Below are positions 10,547 to 18,889 of a stretch of 64,000 nucleotides of DNA, piece by piece. The stretch is from the NCBI GenBank assembly GCA_002104935.1, contig MCGT01000006.1:682001-746000 (forward strand), written 5' to 3'. Below the pieces are notes generated by a model. It did no database searches. It was not told where the DNA came from and worked only from the letters and a program-made list of their open reading frames with translations. The DNA comes from Hesseltinella vesiculosa. Taxonomy: Eukaryota; Mucoromycota; Mucoromycetes; Mucorales; Cunninghamellaceae. A program made the position numbers and the translations under genes. Each line of letters begins with the position of its first letter. The stretch's first letter is position 1.

Positions 10547-11729
10547 CTGTAAAATTTTCTTTTTCCAGGCAGACGGTTATTGCGCCGCCACAAACTGGCG
10601 AATCAAATCCTGTTTCCGGTCAGTGCGCCGTCCCATATGAAGTTTAAAAAAAAAAAAAAAGGGTCATTTTGTCCGAACATCACGGAGAGAGCCTTGTTTC
10701 GCTTTGTACGCTCAATCCATTCTTTCGACCGAATCACTGCTGTAGCTGGACCTCTCCAGTAAGCATGCTGCCTACAGTCTTGATTAATACAATGGAAAAT
10801 CCGAATCGGGTAATGTTTCACCATCTGCCTGCTGTCAAGCCAATCGTTTTTTTGTTTGAGGGTCAGCTACCACGGGATACGACCCTTTTCTTCCGTTCCA
10901 CTGCTGCGGATGCCTTTTGCGGCGCAATACGCCTAATTGGCTCAAATGAAAGTCTTTGGTCCGAGGCCATCGGCACACTTGAAACGTGCCTCCAAAGCTT
11001 TTCGTTTCACCTCTGTGCATAGATCAATGAGCCATTCGAAAACACGGCCTCAGCAACTGGACGACGAGTTTTTTTTTTCCTGAGGATTCGATGTGTCTTC
11101 ATTGCAACCGTACTGGCTGTTCAAATGATCCAATAACCATCACATTTGGCCATGTTTTGTGCAAGAGAACGGGAACCGTGCAAAAGGATCAGTACGGCGG
11201 AGTTGCTGTGAGCATCTTAGACCCGGCGCATTTTAGGCGGGTACGTCAGCTTTTCGAGTTCCGAGGGCTCAAATTATATCCAGGGTTGATGGTTGGCAAA
11301 ATTTTAACTGTAGGCTGGCGGAGGTTATTCCGATGACACTTGCCCTCAATGCCTGGAGACTCCACCGGAGGGAATGGCCATCTTGAAAAATAAAAAAAAA
11401 GTGCATCGCATAGTAGATTTGATTTATTGAAGCAATGCATGGGTGCAGTAAATCAGAAATGATGTTTTGAAAATTCGCGGGTAACATGGCTACACATCCT
11501 TTTTTTGGAATATCCATCGAACGTTCCAATCTTAACGCGGAAGCATAAAAAAAATGAATGATTCTTCACTTTCTGCTTGCCCCACCAACGAATTGTATAT
11601 CGGGTTTCCGCCAAAAGTGCGGTCTAATTGTTTAAGCTGTGAATAAAACGTTGGTTTCAAGTGCGCGTGAAGTCATTTTCAGTGCATTGTGCCAGTCTTC
11701 TCGCTCTTCCCTTCACCACCTGAGAGAGC

Positions 11730-11845
11730 TACAATTTTAAGCAAAGTCGCTTCTCACCATTTTGTACTGGTATGCAAAATTTGGGGGGAATTAATTTAGA
11801 ACAATTTTGCGTTGTAGTGTTTGACCAGATCGCCTGGGGGTCCCC
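11730..11845 (+). repeat. Transposon-end-like repeat, copy 1
   Basis: It shares with 37691-37795 and 45140-45235 a conserved core CCAGATCGCCTG (here 11825-11836), preceded by a similar 'TG..CAAATTTG' segment about 60 bp upstream and followed by a G-rich then C-rich end ('GGGGGTCCCCTG'). The reverse complement starts CAGGGG, which looks like the terminus of a Tc1/mariner/pogo-type inverted repeat. Confidence 0.55.
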
Positions 11846-11876
11846 TGACGAAAACGGCCAATTCTCATTTTTTTTA

Positions 11877-12235
11877 AGCTGGTGAATCGGAGGTGTCAAA
11901 ACGGAATTGACCAAACGTTGGCTGGGCGACCTTGACCAATAGACCTGATTTTTTCACTATCCTCATTACTCACGCATATACGTATTTGTTCAAAATTTCA
12001 CGTCGGCCAGCTCACTCAAAAGTGCTCTGCAGCGTTTGCTTTTTTTTTTTCATTTTGAAAAAAAAAAAAAAATGGTGAATTTCAATCACCGCACAGTGCC
12101 TTCACTTTGCAAAGGCATTGCGCGGAGACTGAATATGGCCATCCCAAAAAAAAAAGCAGTGGTTTGGTCGATGGGAAATTTAAACCAAATACTCTATGCA
12201 GAAAATCAGGTCGATTGGTGAAGATTGCCCAACCT
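11877..12235. repeat. MITE-like element with inverted arms, copy B of the dispersed family
   Basis: The left part (11877-12040) is a copy of the family also seen at 2495 and 60740. Its segment GACCAATAGACCTGATTTTT around 11935-11955 reappears inverted near 12196-12225 as AATCAGGTCGATTGGT. The two arms enclose about 240 bp with T and A runs and no coding capacity, giving a non-autonomous, hairpin-capable element. Confidence 0.55.
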
Positions 12236-12403
12236 TTGATCCGTTCCGTTTAAAGCTCTTTGAAAATCCAAGTCTCCTTCTTCGCTGTCTGTGCGCGCTT
12301 CTTTTTTTTTTTTTTTGGTTGCCATGCCTTTTTTCTTCTGTTTGCTTTTTAGCCTTTCGCTTCTGTTTCATTTTATTTTATCTTTACTGCCATATTGAAC
12401 ATC

Positions 12404-12589
12404 ATGAGTAAAAAGAAGAGAGGTTTGAAGGGTGATTGGCCCGAAGATTGCTTCATTGAAACGACGGACGACAACATTGCACAATCATCCCGGCCATGCT
12501 ACTTGCCTCCTGAAATTTACAGGATGACTCCTGAGTACAAAATCGCAATGATGCGTCTTTCATATCGCTCTCAACCACCCCGGCAGTAG
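12404..12589 (+). CDS. Small hypothetical protein (61 residues)
   Basis: The reading frame starts MSKKKRGLKGDWPEDCFIET and ends in RSQPPRQ. I do not recognise the product. Support for a real gene is the leader: about 120 bp of pyrimidine-rich sequence with T-runs upstream of the ATG, as seen in front of most real genes in this window. Against it are the short length and its position inside a decayed, repeat-rich island. It could be the first exon of a longer gene or the remnant of a transposon ORF. Confidence 0.3.
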   Translation: MSKKKRGLKGDWPEDCFIETTDDNIAQSSRPCYLPPEIYRMTPEYKIAMMRLSYRSQPPRQ

Positions 12590-12640
12590 TACACTTCGAC
12601 CACACCTTCCCAATGACGCCGGAAGGGGCGCACTTTGGAG

Positions 12641-12717
12641 TGTATTTTGAACGCTCGGAGACCAGGCAGTGTCGCACAACTCCAGTTTTGTATTTTTAGA
12701 ACGCTCGGAGCCAGGCA
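12641..12717 (+). repeat. Imperfect direct repeat of about 28 bp
   Basis: The units at 12641-12668 and 12689-12717 both contain TGTATTTT, then GAACGCTCGGAG, then CCAGGCA, with one or two base differences. The units are separated by about 20 bp. Function unknown. Confidence 0.7.
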
Positions 12718-15378
12718 AAAAAAAAAAAAAGACCTAATTTATCGGTCATTTTTATGTAAGGCACGTTGGCATTGTTGGAAAATAAATGAATGCAATGGAA
12801 AACGTTCGCTTCGTGCAAGAAGATGGCCTGAAGAATGACCGGTAAATAAAAAGCAAAGGCTCTAACAACGATATTCAAATGCGGTAAAACAGAAGGTCCT
12901 GTTTCAAGCCATACAGAGCCGCGATATCTCGGTAACAAAAATTTCATCGGTACAATGTGCATCAAAGAGCTGCCCAGCGTTGGTTTAACGAATTATGCCA
13001 GCTCCCTGCTATCCGCCCTGCGAAATGCAAAAGAGAAGCTCCTGCGATGGAAACAATGATGTTCATGTTTGGGACAGAGAAGGAACACGCGTTTGCTAGC
13101 TCTGGGTCGAATGTAAAACCCCAATTCATCGTCGAGTATCTGATGTCAAAGGTCAAAGAAATGGAACTGGTGGACGTAGCCGAGGCAGTTGACAAACTGA
13201 GTTTTGATAGGAAATAAAGTAAACTGAATGGCTTATTGGTTTTTCATGAAGTAATAAAAACTTTCAAAAATAAATAATCGCATTTCTTGTTTCTATTGAA
13301 GAAAAGATTTAGGTTTGCAAGAGGTGGAGATCTGGTGTGCTTGACGGGAGACTTGGATTGCGGGAGTCGGAGGTCTGGTTTGCGTGGCTGGAGAAACAGA
13401 TTCACGTGCACTGGGAATGCTTTGCGAGCAATCAAATTTATTTCGCCTGTGCATTGGAAACCTTTTTCCTGCAATCAATCAACACTAAAAACACCGTAAC
13501 TTTGACGCGGGTGAATTCCGGGCCAAAAAAACGCAGATGAAAAAGCTGAGTTTTTTGAGATCAAGATGACGGGAGTCTGTTTGGCAATGACGTTGCAGAG
13601 CAAGGCAATGATGGCAAAAGGAGTTTGGGGAAGTGAAGAGGAGGGAGACAGGCTTGCTCATGCAGTAATGGGACGGATTAGTTGACGGAGTCATCGATAA
13701 AAGTGGCCACTGGTGTCAGTGAGCAGCCCGCAGACAAGAAAAAAAAAAAAAAAAAAAAAGACAGCCCCTACAAGGGCACTTTGAAGGGTCGGAAAAAGAG
13801 ACCTGTCATCAGCATCAACGCTAGACCTAGGCTGAGCGTAGCTGGTCCCATAAAATGCTGAGGCTGAAAATCAAAAGCGACCAGTCATCCTAAATGATTG
13901 ACCCTGGCTCAGCGACACTTCGGCTCCGTATCCGCAGGTCAAATCCGTCCACGTTGCTCATTATTATTTTTCTCCATTGATAATAAAAACTCTCACTTGG
14001 ATAAACTAGCGTAAAGTGAAGCTGATCGTGCCCCACGGCTGGGAACGTTCAAAGCCCCCTGGAATGATCGATTGTCACACAGGTCCATGGCTAGAAAAGC
14101 TTGTTTGGCCCTGTGTCACATCTATCTCATCTCTGGGACACTTTGAAGGTCAGCATTTATTAGGGCACGATCCCTCTCTTGAGAGAATCTTGCCTGGCCA
14201 TACGTGTGTTCGAAAATTAAAAAGAAAAAGTTAGGCCGTCAGGAAGACGAAAAGTAGAAGCTTGAATGTCAAGGAGACTGGCCAAAAAAAAAAAAAAAAG
14301 GAAGAAGTAGGGCACATGAGACGGCTTTTCTATCTTTCGGACGATCTAAATCTGTGATTCAGGCACACTTGCCCATGACCCAGGCTAACCTCGATTTTTT
14401 TTTTTTTGATTTAACAGCTGAGAGCATGGTAGTTGAAGCAAAAATAGCCCGTGGACCCTTTGGGGAAGGGATAAACCATCACCTCCTGCGCCTGATCGGG
14501 TTTGGCCAGATTTGGTACCATTCTATACTTAAAAATCCAATAGGTATTATAGGGGCAAGATATGTGAGAGCAGAAGCAAAAAATTACCTAAAATAAAATA
14601 GTACGCGAGTGATCCATTTTTAAATTGATCGTTTTTTCAGGATGCATTAGCATAGCAACATGTGGGGTAACCACCTTCTCCTTTTAGGGCAGATGCAGAG
14701 ATGCTGAATGGTTCAAAAAAGGGCCAGATGCAGCCCAGTGCTGCGAACAAAGGGGGACTTGCAGCTCATGTGGCCTAGGTGGTTGGTTATGAAAGATTGA
14801 ATGAAAATGTCATGAATTTACCCAGAGTCGATTCTCTTTCAAAAACGAGTATCATTTCCAACACATCGTGACAAGCCAAAAGTAAGAGAGAGAAATCCTT
14901 GTGCCGCGTGGTGAAAGATAAATGCCTGAAAGAAGAAGGTGAATGCTCACGTTTCCAAGTATGGTCAAGTAGAAAGCCTCAGGATGGTGAGGAGAGGACA
15001 TGTGCTCCGACAAGAGTCGACCAATTTAACACCACAGGCCAAGAAAAGGAATGGCAGGATTTTCGAATGAGCAACGGCTAAATAAAATAAAAAACAAAAG
15101 GTCATTGCTCTTTTTTGAAACTCTTTCTAGACTCATGCCAAAGAAGAGTTTGAGGACGTTTTTGTTGCACGACTGACGTAGTTTTTTTATTTCAACGTAG
15201 TGGAGCTTCATTCCGCTGGAGTCGAAATTTAAGGTTTTCTTTTTACCAGCAAAGCTGATGAAAACCTTAATAAGGTTAGCTGTGCTTTTTGGACTCCTTT
15301 TTTCTTCTCTTTCTTTATTGCACTTTTCTTTATTGTTTTTTTGCTTTATTGTTGTTTTTTTTTGGAGGCTCATATGGA

Positions 15379-16137
15379 ATGACTACAGCATCTCCTTCAA
15401 ACAAGGAATATGATACCCACGAACGTACCCCACTACTGAGGCGACAGCGCAGCAACAGCATGGGCTGCCCTCCTTGTCTCTCCACTTCACCTGTCACTGC
15501 CTATCATACCTTCCATGCTTCGTATACCAGCCCTGGCCAGTGGCCACAGCGTCATGTTCATTGTACTAAAATCACATCCAACCCTGCCAAACCCTTGCCC
15601 ATGACTGACCTTTTTCACCAGCAACCCTGCACGCTTTATTTGGAAAATAAAGGCAGCGTGGCCCGTGACCACCTAGGTAACAAGAAAAATCGCACATATA
15701 AAAAAAGACTTGCATGGTTTCACATCTCCCTTTTTCTTCTTACTCGATCAGCCAACGAACGCACATACTTGGCCTGGCTAAGAACCAGCTTAGCGTTGAT
15801 CTCCGTGGGTGTCGGTAAGCAGAGAACGGAGGCTTACAAAGCGGAGCTTTTCCAACAACTCAAAATGGACAAATTTTGAATAGCATTGACGCAATTGTTT
15901 CGACTGGAAAATGAAGAATCACCACATCAAATTCAAAAAGCGAATGCTGGTCGGCTGATAGGATTGCTTTTTGTTGTGTTGGGCATTCTTTTTGTATTTT
16001 TTGCCTCGGTTAGATATTTCCATACCCAGGAGAGCATGGTGAAAGGGTATTTCCCTGCCAGCCGAGGCACGGTTGTGTTTGCCTCGGGTAGTGTTCTTTT
16101 TGCTATTGTATTGTTGCTGTTTTTAAGTTTCTGTTAA
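15379..16137 (+). CDS. DUF202 family small membrane protein
   Basis: Exons 15379-15676, 15752-15814 and 15884-16137 give 204 residues. The N-terminal 90 residues are hydrophilic and disordered-looking (TPLLRRQRSNS). From about residue 93 the text ENKGSVARDHLANERTYLAW then LRTSLALISVGVALTQLFRL is a classic DUF202 (PF02656) signature: an 'ANERT.LAWLRT' helix plus a first membrane segment. Two more hydrophobic segments follow (LIGLLFVVLGILFVFFASV and VVFASGSVLFAIVLLLFL), so three membrane spans are expected. Both introns fall inside the conserved domain and restore it exactly. DUF202 is related to the membrane part of vacuolar transporter chaperone (VTC) proteins, but there is no SPX or polyphosphate-polymerase domain here, so no such activity is claimed. 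It ends convergently with the unknown gene at 16794. Confidence 0.85.
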
Positions 16138-16793
16138 AAACCGTCCGTCTTGATTCATGTTGCTCGATTAAAATTTCACCCCAGCTGTCATTTTTTTTTC
16201 TTTTTCTTTGTGTTTGCCTAATGCGCCTGACCTGTACCACCGCCAATGAAAAAAAAAAAAAAACAATAATGAAAACAGGGCTTGACTCTTTGACCACGAA
16301 AGCATGTGACGAAACGTTCATTCTTTGCACAGATCAAGGGCAAATAAAAAAAGGAACATGACCACCAACCTTTTCATTACAAAAAAAAAGCCTACACGCC
16401 TGGCCTGGTTAGTGGTGATTGTTTCAAGAAGTTTCTCAGATCGAAAAATTCAGATGGGCATAGTTTCTTTTGAAAAGAACAAAAAAGACACATGTACTTT
16501 ATTTTTGGAGAAAGAAAAAGGGCGCCATGCCATCCCTTCTCTCTCTTGTATTGCAATGCGATAAGGATCTCTCTTTTTTTTTTTTTGCTTTACCAAGGCT
16601 CAGGAACATCAAGTCAGAAAAAAAAACCAGGCGGATTGACTTTTTTGGAATCTTGTTTACAGTACCGAAGAGACATCAAGTGACTATTCAGAGCTGTTAC
16701 ATGTTAAAAAAAATTCTCACTCAATTTCCTTCCTTGGTGTCAATTAGACAAAACAATGAAAATTCAAAACGTGTTTATTTTAGAGTTCTTCGT
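16138..16793. other. Convergent 3' spacer
   Basis: Spacer between the DUF202 gene and the unknown minus-strand gene. It holds homopolymer-rich sequence and a TTTATT (AATAAA on the minus strand) at 16774-16779, only 15 bp past the stop of the minus-strand gene. Plus-strand frames at 16325-16862 are lysine/phenylalanine-rich and match nothing. Confidence 0.5.
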
Positions 16794-17678
16794 TCACTCT
16801 ATCATCCGAAAAGGGCGTTCGGCAGCACGTTTCATCCTGTCGATGAACAGGCCGAATTTTGATTTCTTTCGCTGGAGGAGGCGTTGTTGGTAGTGGCGCT
16901 CCCGGAGAGTGGTAGCCTCGGATGGGACAGTCGAGAGCCAAGAGGAGGAGGTGCTGACACCATAGGTCTGGCGGTGCTGCTGGAGGATTGTCTGGCGGCG
17001 TTGCTCCCGACGTTCCAGCACGACAGGCGGTAGGTTGTACTGAGTATGAATATCAAACGGTGTGTAGCCCCTTTCGTTAGTGTCGCGGTCTTCACCCGAG
17101 ACGGAGCTGAGTATAGACGACGAGGAAGAGTACGAGGAGCACGAGGAGAGGTTAAGCTTTGGATAGCTGGGCATTTCTGGTGCAGGCTGTGATGGTGGAA
17201 CAGGCGATTGCTTTTTTTTCATTGGGGCGTGGGGGCGCTGGATGAACAGAGGGGGCGAGGGTGAGACAGCTACAGCGTCCAACCGCATTTCTCGCACCAT
17301 CGAGGCAATCATCATGTCATCATCAGCATCTTCTATCAAGTCGATACCATCATACAGGCGGTCAATCAGTTCTTCTTCTTCCGTGGCAAAGGTTGCAAAA
17401 AAATCTGGGGTAGAGTGCCGGCGAAGGTGTGTTGCCATAGCCATCAGAGGATCGCGGTCGTAATCAGGTGGTAGAGACGTATACATCAGGGTAGGTACAT
17501 GATTTGAATGGTGGTGATGCTGGTTGGCCTCAAGCGCCATCACTTGGTGGCATTCCTTGGTCCAGTCAATTGGTGTGGGTGGTTTCCGTGTGGGGGTGCA
17601 TCGAAGCTTGGACGTAGGAGATGCCGATGGAAACTCCAACAACGGCGATGGTGTCGAAAATGGTCGAAAATCGTTCAT
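16794..17678 (-). CDS. Hypothetical protein, Ser/Pro-rich with acidic patch
   Basis: A single exon of 294 residues begins MNDFRPFSTPSPLLEFPSAS. The frame stays open upstream, but that part is a poly-Phe run encoded by a poly(T) leader, so the internal ATG is the likely start. Visible features are a proline/serine-rich N-terminus, a histidine cluster (NQHHHHSNH), an acidic helix-like patch (TEEEELIDRLYDGIDLIE), a serine-rich middle, and a basic C-terminal stretch (RKKSKFGLFIDRMKRAAERP) that could be an amphipathic helix. There is no catalytic domain or membrane span. I do not recognise the family. A real gene is supported by the long uninterrupted frame, balanced composition and a nearby polyadenylation signal. 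Confidence 0.65.
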   Translation of the reverse strand: MNDFRPFSTPSPLLEFPSASPTSKLRCTPTRKPPTPIDWTKECHQVMALEANQHHHHSNHVPTLMYTSLPPDYDRDPLMAMATHLRRHSTPDFFATFATEEEELIDRLYDGIDLIEDADDDMMIASMVREMRLDAVAVSPSPPLFIQRPHAPMKKKQSPVPPSQPAPEMPSYPKLNLSSCSSYSSSSSILSSVSGEDRDTNERGYTPFDIHTQYNLPPVVLERREQRRQTILQQHRQTYGVSTSSSWLSTVPSEATTLRERHYQQRLLQRKKSKFGLFIDRMKRAAERPFRMIE

Positions 17679-18889
17679 TTGTAACTTTTTGTAAGCGGTA
17701 TCAACGAAGAGAAAAAAGTAGTAAAAAAAAAAAAAAAAGAAAAACAAGGCTCAGTTGAAAAATTGGAAGATGTTTAGTGACAAAAAAAAAAGGGGGGAGT
17801 CAGTTTGCGCGCATCATCTGATACCCTTGAGCCCTTTTTGTCCCCCCTCTCCAATTTAAGAACGATGGCTTTAAAAGGGAATGCCGAAACTAAGCTTTGT
17901 CCAATGAATTAGCCTCATCGGTTCTTCGATTTGATTTCGCCACATGCACAAGATCAAAGACCTTCTCTTCCACCGCACCCTGCCTTGGCCCTATCCATAC
18001 GGTTTGAAGCGTAAAAAAAAATCATGTGCGACATTGAACGACTCATTGGCGTAATAAGTATCCCTAGGCATTCACACGCTTGAAGAGGCATCGGGGACCG
18101 TCCAAGGGCAAAGGGAGTCATTGGTCTGAAACAAGGTTTGGGCGCCTGCACTTGGATTTCTTTTGCCAGCAATCAAGACCTCATTTTTACGTTCCACACT
18201 GTTACATAAAAATCGAGCAATGCACTTGTGCAGAATGACTATCATATCAGCCAAATCAAACTCTTCGCGTCGGAGCAACACCCACACGACCACCTGTTAA
18301 CGCCTTTGCCATAGGTAGCCTACTTGGCTCTTTGTTGGCGCGCCTCTCACTCGTCATCGCGGTGCCTGCGTGGCCTGTTTTGACCACGGTCATAGATCAT
18401 CAAGTGCTAGATGGTTGCCGAGTTTCAGAAGGGTGCTAGGATATATTTTCGTGCGCTTTCATTGGCGCTCGTTCTCCAGCGGCACAACATTGGCTCGCGG
18501 TGCACGTCATGTCACTTGTTTTTGTTACATATGAGACACAAGTCTACTTCATTTGGTGCCTAGCAGGTGAGGCTTGATTTTTCCTGGCCACTTTACAGTA
18601 TCTCAAGTGCCGGTAAGCTCTTGGAACGCCACTGGTCGCGTGGTTGCCATGGAAGCCCTCCTCTTTTTTTTTTTTTTTTTTTTTTTGGGGGGGGGGGGAG
18701 AGGTGCTTCAGCATACCCTGTTGGATCTACAGTAGCGCTGATGCAGAGAAACCAGAAGCGTAGAGAAAGTCAAGCGGAACGTTTTATTTTCAAAATAACA
18801 GTCACTTATCGGAAAAGTGCTACAGAATTAGGGTAATGTGTGCATAGTGTTACAAAAAAATCAAAGTAGGGGAATCATAAAGAAGTTGA
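17679..18889. other. Spacer with possible eroded coding sequence
   Basis: Contains the promoter of the unknown gene on its left and the 3' region of the LRR gene on its right. Minus-strand frames at 18293-17954 contain coding-looking text in two overlapping frames (for example EEFDLADMIVILHKCIARFL) with no intact gene, perhaps a transposon remnant. A T-to-G homopolymer tract lies at 18664-18698. No RNA gene seen. Confidence 0.4.
18664..18698 (+). repeat. Compound poly(T)23-poly(G)12 tract
   Basis: The same structure as at 2639-2674; the following bases AGAGGTGCTTC resemble the AGAAGCGTG that follows the two tracts near 30.7-30.96 kb. Confidence 0.85.

Larger units (their letters stand above)
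10452..15378. other. Gene-poor island with repeats and broken ORFs
   Basis: Nearly 5 kb without a gene I can name. The first hundred bases are the ATPase promoter. Open frames at 10669-11022, 11091-11336 and 12957-13217 have fairly ordinary amino-acid composition but no recognisable domain, and most lack a proper ATG. A repeat end at 11730-11845, a MITE-like element at 11877-12235, a direct repeat at 12641-12717 and poly(A) runs at 12059, 13738 and 14283 mark this as transposon-derived or decayed DNA. A small ORF with a gene-like leader lies at 12404-12589. No RNA gene was recognised. Confidence 0.5.

Noticed and set aside
17679..17747. Upstream poly-Phe extension of the unknown gene at 16794
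   Set aside because: Encoded by a poly(T) leader; no ATG at its start.
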